Below are positions 1 to 5,854 of a DNA stretch of 6,705 nt, in pieces. Below the pieces are notes generated by a model. The model did no database searches, was not told the origin of the DNA, and worked only from the letters and a program-made list of their open reading frames with translations. The stretch covers positions 131,002 through 137,706 of the forward strand of contig CAJUIP010000004.1 of NCBI GenBank assembly GCA_910586315.1, written 5' to 3'. The stretch's first letter is position 1; the number at the start of each line of letters is the position of its first letter. The position numbers were made by a program, and so were the translations under genes. The DNA comes from an uncultured Lachnospiraceae bacterium (lineage in GTDB: Bacteria; Bacillota; Clostridia; Lachnospirales; Lachnospiraceae).

Positions 1-1
1 C

Positions 2-27
2 GCGCACTGCGGGGCAGCCCCCTGCGC
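2..27. repeat. GC-rich hairpin at window start
   Basis: A strong stem-loop can be read: GCGCA (2-6) pairs with TGCGC (23-27), and inside it GGGG (11-14) pairs with CCCC (18-21) around a CAG loop. No T-tract follows on the plus strand, so it is not a standard terminator. It lies just before the dispersed repeat at 38-80 and may be part of the same element or the end of an upstream one; the window edge prevents a decision. Confidence 0.4.
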
Positions 28-37
28 TGAACCAGAC

Positions 38-80
38 TAGAGTGTGTCTGAAAATTCATTCCTGTCATCTGTCGCGCCCC
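38..80 (+). repeat. Dispersed repeat, left copy
   Basis: Bases 38-71 match 6651-6684 in the same orientation with two differences in 34 bases, and both copies continue to a shared CGCCCC. The conserved heart is GTGTCTGAAAATTCATTCC, followed by YGTCATCTG. Beyond about 80 the two copies diverge. Here the copy sits about 100 bp upstream of the lysozyme gene. At the other end of the window the same sequence interrupts a coding region, so it is probably the end of an insertion sequence or a small non-coding mobile repeat. No transposase lies in the window. Confidence 0.6.
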
Positions 81-92
81 CTGGGAGCACAT

Positions 93-129
93 GACGCCAG
101 GAGACACACGGCAACATGTCCGTGGCGTC
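93..129 (+). other. Possible stem-loop in lysozyme gene leader
   Basis: GACGCCA (93-99) is complementary to TGGCGTC (123-129), and a competing inner stem CACGG (107-111) with CCGTG (120-124) has an 8-base loop. The structure lies 48 bases upstream of the lysozyme start codon. It could be part of the 5' untranslated leader or belong to the dispersed repeat that begins at 38. I see no convincing promoter between the repeat and the gene. Confidence 0.25.
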
Positions 130-177
130 TGATGCTTCTTTTAGAACATATCTTTCAGAGAAAGGACTTTTAGAGAA

Positions 178-1236
178 ATGCGAAATATGAAATTTAATTG
201 CAAGCCGGTTATCCTTCCGCTTGTTGCCGCGTGCCTTACCATGCAGCTTTCTGCCACTGCCTTTGCCGCCGTGAGCGCATCCCAGTCGGACATGAATAAA
301 GTCGGTCCCGGCTTTGAAGACGTTGCGGAAACTTCCCAGACCCCGGAAAATCCCCAATCTCCGGGAGACTCCGAGGCAGTTCCGGCCTGGACAAAAGTGA
401 ACGGAGCTTATGTTGATAATAATGGCAGCCCTATACCGGGCGCCCTGCTCCGCGGAATGAGCGTTTCCAAATGGCAGGGAGATATCGACTGGAGCAAGGT
501 GGCACAGGATGACATATCCTTTGCTTTCATCCGCATGGTTTCTTATGGGTATGAGGGCGGTTATACCATGGACGAATATTTTGAAAAAAATATTCGGGAG
601 GCCAGGGCAAACGGTCTCCATGTAGCTCCTTATATCTATCTGCAGACAAAAACAGTTGAGGAGGCCAGGGAGGCAGCCAGATTTGCTGTTGAAATTGCAA
701 AAAATTATGATATTACGTATCCGATCGCTGTGGATATCGAATCCAGCTACATTCTTGAGCTGTCCACACAGGAGCTGACAGATGTGGTCAACGCCTTCTG
801 CCAGGTGATTGCGGAATCCGGATATACTCCCATCGTATACAGTGACTACTCAAAATTCACCACAGAAATGGACACTGCCCAGATTCCATATGAGATCTGG
901 CTGGCCAGATACGGCGGCGACAATAATTATCCTAACCGTACCATATGGCAGTCTACTCAGGAAGGGACCGTGAGCGGAATAGGCGGTTATGTCTGCCTGG
1001 AATTTGCTTTTAAAGATTACGCTCCCTCTGATACGGGACTAACTCCGGGACAATGGCAGAATGAAAACGGAATCTGGTATTTCGTCAATGAAGGAAAACG
1101 TTACACAGGCTGGGTGAAACCGGATGGAAAATGGTATTATCTGGATCCGGCAAACGAAGGAGCCATGGTTGCCGATGTAACCATGATCATTGACGGTGTG
1201 TCTTACACGTTTGACGAAAGCGGAGTGATGCAGTAA
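178..1236 (+). CDS. Secreted GH25 lysozyme-like protein with cell-wall-binding repeats
   Basis: The 352-residue product reads as an exported peptidoglycan hydrolase of glycoside hydrolase family 25 (N-acetylmuramidase fold). A signal peptide covers about residues 1-30, with a hydrophobic core and probable cleavage after SATAFA. A Pro/Ser/Glu-rich linker (about 31-88) follows. The GH25 domain spans about 90-280: QGDIDWSKV after the first strand, the DxE pair at D186 and E188 in AVDIES, then the late IWQSTQEGTVSGIGG segment. The C-terminus (about 290-352) carries aromatic/Gly choline-binding-type repeats (GWVKPDGKWYYLD, then DGVSYTFDESGVMQ) that should anchor it to wall polymers. Two acidic positions usual in GH25 are replaced: S95 in GMSVS where GIDVS is usual, and C273 in GYVCLE where the family usually has Asp. 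Activity may therefore be changed. The start at 178 is supported by AAAGGA at 161-166; the Met at 187 would lie too far from it. It is a single gene, convergent with the next one. Confidence 0.88.
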   Translation: MRNMKFNCKPVILPLVAACLTMQLSATAFAAVSASQSDMNKVGPGFEDVAETSQTPENPQSPGDSEAVPAWTKVNGAYVDNNGSPIPGALLRGMSVSKWQGDIDWSKVAQDDISFAFIRMVSYGYEGGYTMDEYFEKNIREARANGLHVAPYIYLQTKTVEEAREAARFAVEIAKNYDITYPIAVDIESSYILELSTQELTDVVNAFCQVIAESGYTPIVYSDYSKFTTEMDTAQIPYEIWLARYGGDNNYPNRTIWQSTQEGTVSGIGGYVCLEFAFKDYAPSDTGLTPGQWQNENGIWYFVNEGKRYTGWVKPDGKWYYLDPANEGAMVADVTMIIDGVSYTFDESGVMQ

Positions 1237-1244
1237 AAAGTTAT

Positions 1245-1395
1245 TGTAACAGTTCAGCTTTGCATCTTCTTGTCTGCAGTACATGGACAAGAAGCATGCG
1301 ACGTCTGTCTTATGAGGATTTCAGATAAAAACACTTATGAAAACAAGCTTTCAGCGCGTTTTTACACGAAATCTTCGCAAGGCTGAACTGTTACA
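1245..1395. repeat. 151-bp element with 19-bp inverted ends
   Basis: Bases 1245-1263 and 1377-1395 are inverted repeats: 14 outer bases pair perfectly (TGTAACAGTTCAGC with its complement) and 5 more follow with one G-T pair. The hexamer GTTATT stands on both sides (1240-1245 and 1397-1402), with its last base overlapping the left arm. The element fills nearly the whole gap between two convergent genes and ends two bases before the stop codon of the deacylase gene. It could be a small MITE-like insertion with a target duplication, or a very large bidirectional hairpin. No protein is encoded inside. Confidence 0.5.
1262..1299. terminator. Strong hairpin between convergent genes
   Basis: CTTCTTGTC (1266-1274) pairs perfectly with GACAAGAAG (1286-1294). 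The stem continues as GCAT (1262-1265) with ATGC (1296-1299) after one bulged C, giving 13 pairs around an 11-base loop. It begins 25 bases after the lysozyme stop codon, where a terminator is expected, but no U-tract follows, so an intrinsic-terminator role is uncertain. It lies inside the 151-bp inverted-repeat element and shares bases 1262-1263 with the left arm. Confidence 0.4.
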
Positions 1396-1397
1396 GG

Positions 1398-1970
1398 TTA
1401 TTCTTCCCATGGAAGATTTACAAGCGTATATTCATGATGGACAGCAGGCAGGAATTTTTCCAGAATGTCTGCTGTCTTTACTTTTATGCTGGAGGTGTTG
1501 ATGCAGGGATGACAGCCGAAATATTCGTCTTTTAATACATCCGAATCAATCAGAAGCCGTACATGGTTCTCTGTGTCATTGGCCAGTCCGAGAATACTGA
1601 CAGAGCCGGGAGTAATATGGAGAAAAGATTCCATATGTTCATCGTCAGCAAAAGAGAGCCTGGCGGAGTTGATCTGTTTTGACAGATTCTTTGTCTTGAA
1701 TTTTTTGTTTCCCGGCATCAGCAGCAGATAAAAGTTCGTTTTTTGTGCGTTGCATAAAAACAGATTCTTGCAGATGTGAATTCCCAGGATTTCTTCCACG
1801 GCCAGACAGGATTCGATGGTGTAGGCAGCTTCATGGTCTACGCGGGTATAGGGGATTTTTAAGGAATCCAGCAGTTCATATGTTTTCCATTCTTTCGGGA
1901 GACGTGCCTCTGTGTTCTTGGGGGCTCCCTCATATACAGTTTTGTCAACAAAAAAATCCATGTATTTCAT
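1398..1970 (-). CDS. Prolyl-tRNA deacylase, YbaK/ProX (PrdX) family
   Basis: The 190-residue cytoplasmic protein belongs to the YbaK/EbsC editing-domain family, whose PrdX/ProXp-type members hydrolyse mischarged prolyl-tRNA (typically Ala-tRNAPro). Visible signatures are VDHEAAYTIE (44-53), the conserved Lys-Asn in CKNLFLCN (K68, N69), GNKKFKTKNLSKQI (87-100), the glycine-rich PGSVSILGLAND (121-132) and the HP pair with NTSS (154-161). Length and motif order suit an intact stand-alone deacylase. Two starts are possible. AGAAAGG (complement of 1973-1979) is only 2 bases from the Met at 1970 but 11 bases from the Met at 1961 (MDFFVDK), so the 187-residue form may be the real one. The gene is transcribed convergently to the lysozyme gene and divergently from the methyltransferase gene. 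I do not assign a symbol because prdX, proX and ybaK are all used for this family. Confidence 0.9.
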   Translation of the reverse strand: MKYMDFFVDKTVYEGAPKNTEARLPKEWKTYELLDSLKIPYTRVDHEAAYTIESCLAVEEILGIHICKNLFLCNAQKTNFYLLLMPGNKKFKTKNLSKQINSARLSFADDEHMESFLHITPGSVSILGLANDTENHVRLLIDSDVLKDEYFGCHPCINTSSIKVKTADILEKFLPAVHHEYTLVNLPWEE

Positions 1971-1982
1971 ATCCTTTCTAAA

Positions 1983-2071
1983 CGGACATGCCTGCCAATG
2001 CAGGCATCACCATGCATGAAAGTCCGGCAGGCGTATTTGGCATTCTTAAATGTATGCCGTCTGGCAACGGC
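1983..2071. promoter_or_regulatory. Cluster of hairpins in the divergent intergenic region
   Basis: The 400 bases between the deacylase gene and the methyltransferase start contain several stems. ATGCCTGC (1988-1995) pairs with GCAGGCAT (2000-2007) around a 4-base loop, inside an outer stem CGGAC (1983-1987) with GTCCG (2022-2026). GGCAT (2039-2043) can pair with ATGCC (2054-2058), and the competing GCCGT (2056-2060) with ACGGC (2067-2071). They would lie in the 5' leader of the deacylase transcript, the first one 17 bases from its start. I do not recognise a T-box or other known riboswitch here, so a regulatory role is inference only. Confidence 0.3.
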
Positions 2072-2144
2072 GCAGGTAACCTCTTAACTATCACACAACC
2101 TGTTCGGCGGTAGAGTTTTAGCGGACTATTTATAGTGAAAATAC

Positions 2145-2173
2145 TGGCACTTTGGCCAGAAAGAGGCTATAAT
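2145..2173 (+). promoter_or_regulatory. Candidate promoter for the methyltransferase gene
   Basis: A perfect -10 hexamer TATAAT lies at 2168-2173. The -35 position at a 17-base spacing (TGGCAC, 2145-2150) is a poor match. A short inverted repeat, CTGGC (2144-2148) with GCCAG (2155-2159), overlaps the -35 region and could be an operator. Transcription from here would give a leader of about 190 bases before the start codon at 2371. The leader contains the stems TAACTGT with ACAGTTA (2179-2203) and ACGGTT with AACCGT (2234-2270). Confidence 0.4.
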
Positions 2174-2370
2174 TTACATAACTGTTTTGTATCCTCACAG
2201 TTACAAACAAAAATCCATTGAAAATTGTCTGAGACGGTTCCAGGGTGTGTTCCGGAGGCGTTTAAACCGTTATCATGCGGGGGCAGACTCTGTGCAGATC
2301 TGCAGAACAGTTACTAATTTCTTATTATAAAGTATCAGATAAAAAAATCAAGAATATGGAGATAAAGTTT

Positions 2371-3516
2371 ATGAATCAGTGTCCGAATTTTAAAAAGTGC
2401 GGCGGCTGCCAGTATCTGGATGTACCCTATGAAAAGCAGCTTGAGAAAAAACAAAGGGAATTAACAGCTCTTTTAAAACCGTTCTGCAAGGTGAATTCCA
2501 TTGTGGGAATGGAACATCCCTTCCATTACCGCAACAAGGTCCATGCGGTTATGGTCAGAGACCGGAAGGGGAATATTATTTCCGGTGTTTACAAAGAGGG
2601 GACCCATAAGGTTCTTCCGGTGGAAACATGTCTCATTGAAGATGAACGGGCGGATGCTATTATTCAGACAATTCGGAAGCTGCTTCCATCTTTTAAAATG
2701 AAAGTGTACGATGAGGACACGGGATACGGTTTCCTGCGTCATGTGCTGGTGAGGACCGCCCATAAGACCGGAGAGGTTATGGTGGTTATGGTGACGGCTT
2801 CCCCGGTGTTTCCGTCTAAAAATAATTTTGTAAAGGCCTTAAGGAAGGTTCACCCAGAAATTACCACGGTGGTGCAGAATGTCAATAACCGTGGTACCAG
2901 TATGGTTCTTGGGGATAAGGAACATGTACTTTATGGCCCGGGCTTTGTGGTGGACGAGCTTTGTGGACGGAAATTTCGAATTTCGTCCAGATCTTTTTAT
3001 CAGATCAATCCTGTCCAGACAGAGCGGCTGTATAACCTGGCCATTGAGGCTGCCGGGCTTACGGGAAAGGAAACTGTGGTGGATGCATATTGCGGAATTG
3101 GCACTATCAGCCTGGTGGCCGCAGGGAAGGCCGGGAATGTGATCGGTGTGGAGCTGAATCAGGATGCTGTCCGCGACGCAGTGATGAATGCCAGGATGAA
3201 TCAGATTAAAAATGTCCGTTTTTATAATAATGATGCGGGAAAATTCATGGTTCAGATGGCCTCTGAGGGGGCTAGGGCTGATGTGGTTTTCATGGACCCG
3301 CCAAGGAGCGGAAGCACAGAGGAGTTTATCCACGCGGTGGCCATTCTGGCCCCGAGGCGGGTGGTCTATGTATCCTGCAGTCCCGAAACCTTAGCGAGAG
3401 ATCTGGCCTTGTTTAAGAAGGAGGGGTACCAGGCTGTGGAGGCATGGGCAGTGGATATGTTTCCGATGACTTCACACACAGAATGTGTGGTGGGAATGCA
3501 AAGGAAATATATGTAG
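2371..3516 (+). CDS. rlmD: 23S rRNA (uracil-C5-)-methyltransferase, RlmD/RumA family
   Basis: The 381-residue protein is a class I S-adenosylmethionine-dependent RNA m5U methyltransferase of the TrmA/RlmD/RlmCD family. The N-terminal iron-sulfur cysteines are C4, C10, C13 (CxxxxxCGGC) and probably C87. No TRAM domain precedes them, unlike E. coli RumA, so it is a short form. The SAM site is VVDAYCGIGTISL with GVELN, motif IV is DPPRSG (D309), the nucleophile is C336 in VSCSPETLARD, and the base is probably E371 in SHTECVV. All catalytic residues are present, so the gene should be functional. The reading frame is open from an ATG at 2275, but GGAG at 2358-2361, nine bases before 2371, and the family's Cys cluster so near the N-terminus favour 2371. 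The exact uracil modified cannot be told from the sequence. The 3' end is duplicated downstream and appears to be an integration site. Confidence 0.92.
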   Translation: MNQCPNFKKCGGCQYLDVPYEKQLEKKQRELTALLKPFCKVNSIVGMEHPFHYRNKVHAVMVRDRKGNIISGVYKEGTHKVLPVETCLIEDERADAIIQTIRKLLPSFKMKVYDEDTGYGFLRHVLVRTAHKTGEVMVVMVTASPVFPSKNNFVKALRKVHPEITTVVQNVNNRGTSMVLGDKEHVLYGPGFVVDELCGRKFRISSRSFYQINPVQTERLYNLAIEAAGLTGKETVVDAYCGIGTISLVAAGKAGNVIGVELNQDAVRDAVMNARMNQIKNVRFYNNDAGKFMVQMASEGARADVVFMDPPRSGSTEEFIHAVAILAPRRVVYVSCSPETLARDLALFKKEGYQAVEAWAVDMFPMTSHTECVVGMQRKYM

Positions 3517-3659
3517 AAATCCTTTGTTTTAGGCAGTTTTATAAGCATTTTGTGTTTGCGGAAGATGAGGAAGATGAGGAAGGGAATCGGAATAAGAGGA
3601 TGGAGAAGTATTTTGAGGTTTCAGCGGTGGTTGATGTGGGGTGTGGGGGTACAAAGGAA
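3473..3659 (+). repeat. Repeat copy 1: rlmD 3' end plus downstream tail
   Basis: This 187-bp segment starts in the rlmD codons for SHTECVV, passes its stop codon and runs about 143 bases on. It matches 5646-5823 with about 15 substitutions and one 9-base gap (hand alignment, about 92%). The gap is explained here by a tandem GAAGATGAG at 3561-3569 and 3570-3578. Inside are CACACA-GAA-TGTGTG (3475-3489) and CAAAGGA (3499-3505) facing TCCTTTG (3520-3526), with ACAAAGGAA again at the far end (3651-3659). One plus-strand frame stays open in both copies and stops at the same aligned TAA (3666-3668 here). The layout fits an attachment site that keeps rlmD intact after integration. Confidence 0.8.
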
Positions 3660-3686
3660 TCCAGTTAATGAAAAAATTGATATTAA

Positions 3687-3721
3687 GATTCAGTTGTTTG
3701 GAAGTTCCAAACAACTGAATC
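3687..3721. repeat. Perfect 16-bp-arm hairpin (palindrome 1)
   Basis: GATTCAGTTGTTTGGA (3687-3702) is followed by AGT and by its exact reverse complement (3706-3721). It stands 33 bases after the ACAAAGGAA that ends repeat copy 1, measured to its GTTGTT. No T-run follows on the plus strand, so it is not a typical terminator for rlmD. A related hairpin occupies the same relative position after repeat copy 2. A weaker 6-bp stem (CAGAAA with TTTCTG) begins at its last base. Confidence 0.8.
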
Positions 3722-3827
3722 AGAAAGAAAAATTTTCTGAAGTGAACAATAATAGGAGTATGCAATATTCTGAAATTGGGTATTAAGAATGTAGCACATG
3801 AAAACAAAACATATGTTCTATAAAACC

Positions 3828-3856
3828 TTGTGTTATAAATAGAATTTTGGTATAAT
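3828..3856 (+). promoter_or_regulatory. Extended -10 promoter upstream of the R-M-like fragment
   Basis: TTGTGT at 3828-3833 is separated by 17 bases from TATAAT at 3851-3856. TGG directly before the -10 (3848-3850) gives an extended -10. A start near 3863 would give a leader of roughly 65 bases before the ATG at 3930. The promoter looks intact although the gene behind it is broken. Confidence 0.55.
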
Positions 3857-3929
3857 AAAAGTGTAAGTTGATTATTGTGTGCTAAAATTATGTTTTGTAG
3901 AAGTAAATTTCTATGTAGGAGTGCAATTT

Positions 3930-4225
3930 ATGTTAGGAAGCATTTTCAAAAGTTTAGATGTGAATACTAATAATGGCTTAGCAAATGAACAGTTCAAGGG
4001 CGAGTCAATTTATCAACAACAATTTTTTAATATGGCAAAAGAAAAGTTGGGCATAGATGCTATTTATTGAGAGATGCTGAGGGGATGCCCAAAATTCCTT
4101 TGATTTATTTTGCTGCTATGGATACATATAACCAAGTGCATGTAGCGGAGTTACACCGGTTGGCGTGGAATTTAGGTGAGGCTCCACTACTATTCATTGT
4201 CACCCCTGACCTTTTGCTAATATAG
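3930..4225 (+). pseudogene. Broken N-terminal fragment, probably restriction-modification protein
   Basis: ATG at 3930 has an excellent site, AGGAG at 3917-3921, eight bases upstream. The first 46 codons end in IDAIY and a TGA at 4068-4070. Reading on in the -1 frame restores a continuous protein (RDAEGMPKIPLIYFAAMD, then VAELHRLAWNLGEAPLLFIV) up to TAG at 4223-4225, so one T was probably lost near 4067. The joined sequence of about 98 residues resembles, from memory, the N-terminal domain of large type IIG/Eco57I-like restriction-modification or related DNA methylase proteins, which continue for many hundred residues. No methyltransferase motifs (NPPY, FxGxG) are present in what remains. The family assignment is tentative; the broken state is clear if the downstream frame is really the same protein. 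Confidence 0.5.
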
Positions 4226-4445
4226 TTCAAAATCCACAGTTGCTTCAATGATTGGTTACATTCAAGAAGGTAGTATTTCAGAAATAGTAACGAAATTAAT
4301 GCCTTTAATGAAAAATACTAATTTGAGAGAAAACTTTGTAAGACTTATTTTAGAAATGAATCCTGAATATAAATCGGTTCATGTTCGCACTCTTGATTCT
4401 CAAGTTATTACATTGCATCATTTGTTTTTTGATTTTGTTGTCTAA
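4221..4445 (+). pseudogene. Unrecognised fragment, possible C-terminal remnant
   Basis: A frame is open from 4221 to the TAA at 4443-4445, with its first Met at 4248. It reads MIGYIQEGSISEIVTKLM, then LRENFVRLILEMNPEYKS and an end in HHLFFDFVV. The composition looks like a genuine mixed alpha/beta protein, but no ribosome binding site precedes 4248 and I do not recognise the family. It starts where the R-M-like fragment breaks off. It may be the C-terminal end of that gene after a large internal deletion, or the end of a different gene. The next 131 bases up to 4576 hold only the leader of the rhuM-like gene. Confidence 0.35.
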
Positions 4446-4542
4446 ACGAAATATAAAGATTATACATAGAGTTTTTTTATAAGGCAGATGGTTGATTACG
4501 ACAGGCTCCGATGTGTGATTCTCTGAAAATTAAAGAGATAGA

Positions 4543-4548
4543 TATAAT
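4543..4548 (+). promoter_or_regulatory. Possible -10 element before rhuM-like gene
   Basis: TATAAT lies 28 bases upstream of the ATG at 4577. No good -35 hexamer is visible at a 16-18 base spacing. GAGG at 4567-4570 gives the gene a reasonable ribosome binding site with a 6-base spacing. Confidence 0.35.
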
Positions 4549-4576
4549 GGTGAAAAGAATGGAAGTGAGGTTATAG

Positions 4577-5579
4577 ATGGACAATCATGGAGAAATTCTT
4601 ATATATCAATCTGAAGATGGTTTGACAAAGATTGAAGTTAAGATACAGGATGAAACAGTGTGGTTGACACAACAGCAAATGGCAGATTTGTTCCAAACGT
4701 CACGAACAAATGTAGTAGAACATATCGCACATATATATGAAGAATTTGAATTAGATGAAAATTCAACCTGTCGGAAATTCCGACAGGTTCGCAAGGAGGG
4801 AAATCGTGAAGTATCACGAGAGATGCCCTACTATAATCTTGATATGATAATTTCTCTTGGTTATAGAGTGAAATCCAGAATAGCGACGAATTTCCGACGT
4901 TGGGCGACTGAGCGTTTGAAAGAATATATGATAAAAGGCTTTACTATGGATGATGAGCGATTAAAAATCTGGGAGGTGGAAATTACTGGAAAGAATTATT
5001 AGATCGCATACGGGATATTCGCTCGTCGGAAAAAGTATGTACCGGCAGGTGCTTGACCTTTATGCGACCAGTATAGATTATAATCCCAAAAGTAGTGAAT
5101 CTATTGCGTTTTTTAAAATGGTTTAAAATAAGCTGCATTATGCAGCGCATGGGCATACGGCAGCAGAAGTAATATATGAACGAGCAAATGCAGAACAGCC
5201 ATTTATGGGACTAAAAAGTTTTTCTGGCGATTTTCCAACATTAAATGATATTGGTATTGCAAAGAATTATTTAAGTGAGGAAGAATTGAAAATTTTAAAT
5301 AATATTGTGTCTGGATATTTTGATTTTGCAGAAATACAGGCTATGCGCCATAATCCCATGTATATGTCTGATTATGTAGAGCATCTTGATCGTGTATTGA
5401 AAACGACTGGAGAAAAACTATTGCAGGGAGCAGGAACAGTCAGCCACTCGCAGGCAATCGAAAAAGCAACAAAAGAATATAAAAAATATCAAGTTCAGAA
5501 TTTATCACCGGTTGAAGAAGAATATTTAGAAAACATTAAAAACATACATAGTACGGCAAAGAAAAAGTCGAAGAAATAA
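4577..5579 (+). pseudogene. rhuM-family (Virulence_RhuM) gene, multiply inactivated
   Basis: The first 129 residues match the RhuM family: VKIQDETVWLTQQQMADLF with a helix-turn-helix-like N-terminus, then STCRKFRQVRKEGNREVS, YYNLDMIISLGYRVKS and FRRWATERLKEYMIKGF. Three lesions follow. One A is missing from the A-run near 4963-4967 (LK-NLGGGNYWKELL continues in the next frame). One base is missing near 5034-5035 (SSEKVM-YRQVLDLY). A TAA replaces the expected Gln codon at 5124-5126 in KMV-*-NKLHYAAHGH. The last part (EVIYERANAEQPFMGLKSF onward) is open to TAA at 5577-5579. Repaired, the protein would be about 334 residues, normal for the family. RhuM proteins were first noted on a Salmonella pathogenicity island and occur in defence islands; their biochemical role is not established. 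Only the first 141-residue frame (4577-5002) could still be made. Confidence 0.85.
4765..4789. repeat. Perfect palindrome inside the rhuM-like gene (palindrome 3)
   Basis: AACCTGTCGGA (4765-4775), AAT, and the exact reverse complement (4779-4789) lie within the codons for STCRKFRQV. Its core, TCGGAA-A-TTCCGA, is the same as the core of the hairpin at 5855-5883 apart from the central base, and closely similar to that at 3687-3721. Confidence 0.75.
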
Positions 5580-5645
5580 TGACGCAGAGTTGTGTTCCTA
5601 TACGAGCGACGATGCTGAAAAATTGTGTTTACATAGTAGTTCCGA

Positions 5646-5823
5646 CACACACAGAATGTGTGGTGAGAATACAAAGGAAACATGTCTAGAAATCCTTTGT
5701 TTTAAGCATTTTTATAAGCATTTTGTGTTTGCGAAAGATGGGGAAGGGAATCGGAATAAGGGGTTGGAGAAGTATTTCGAGGTTTCGGCGGTGGTTGATG
5801 TGGGGTGTGGAGATACAAAGGAA
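5646..5823 (+). repeat. Repeat copy 2: displaced rlmD 3' end plus tail
   Basis: This 178-bp segment matches 3473-3659. Its first part, in the rlmD frame (5648-5689), reads HTECVVRIQRKHV followed by TAG, which is a recognisable C-terminus of a 23S rRNA uracil methyltransferase with no gene body before it. Homology begins abruptly at CACACACAGAATG, and the bases to its left (5580-5645) show nothing similar to rlmD. ACAAAGGA (5671-5678) faces TCCTTTGT (5693-5700) and recurs at 5815-5822. The frame that parallels the one open in copy 1 ends in VSAVVDVGCGDTKEVV and TAA at 5830-5832. Confidence 0.8.
5648..5689 (+). pseudogene. Orphan C-terminal remnant of rlmD
   Basis: Thirteen codons and a stop correspond to the extreme C-terminus of RlmD (HTECVVGMQRKYM in the intact gene, HTECVVRIQRKHV here), including the Glu that acts as general base in the family. 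No start codon or upstream gene body exists. It is best explained as the tail left behind, or carried in, by site-specific integration rather than a functional gene. Confidence 0.75.
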
Positions 5824-5854
5824 GTTGTTTAATAAGAAAACATGAGAGGACAAA

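Larger units (their letters stand above)
3646..5645. mobile_element. Putative decayed island integrated at the rlmD 3' end
   Basis: Limits are approximate: the stretch between the two copies of the rlmD tail. It is AT-richer than the three chromosomal genes to its left and contains only broken genes of restriction/defence type. The direct duplication of a gene 3' end on both sides is the usual trace of tyrosine or serine recombinase integration, and the 23S rRNA uracil methyltransferase gene (rum) is a known target of Firmicutes phages and integrative elements. No integrase is present here, so the element has either lost it or was moved by an enzyme encoded elsewhere. Tandem capture of several elements would also fit, because another broken gene follows the second copy. 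Confidence 0.4.

Noticed and set aside
37..621. Minus-strand open frame of 194 codons over the start of the lysozyme gene
   Set aside because: It is the shadow of a strong GH25 coding sequence and begins in the dispersed repeat; no ribosome binding site or recognisable domain.
1981..2275. T-box or another known riboswitch in the divergent intergenic region
   Set aside because: I could not find the T-box consensus or any riboswitch core I know on either strand; only generic stems are visible.
2275..2370. Longer rlmD start at 2275 adding 32 residues
   Set aside because: GGAGG at 2254-2258 is 16 bases away, too far, whereas GGAG at 2358-2361 is well placed for 2371. The extension has no family resemblance and the family's Cys cluster normally lies near the N-terminus in short forms.
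3687..3721. Palindrome 1 as the rlmD terminator
   Set aside because: It lies 170 bases past the stop codon and is AT-containing with no following T-run on the plus strand; its repetition after copy 2, with paired changes, suggests another role.
3529..3807. Minus-strand open frame of 92 codons across tail copy 1 and palindrome 1
   Set aside because: It is low-complexity (Pro/His/Leu), translates a hairpin arm, and the equivalent minus frame in copy 2 (5686-5928) does not keep the same sequence or ends.
4963..5036. Programmed ribosomal frameshifting in the rhuM-like gene
   Set aside because: Two separate shifts plus a stop would be needed, no typical slippery heptamer with a stimulatory hairpin is seen, and RhuM genes are normally a single frame.
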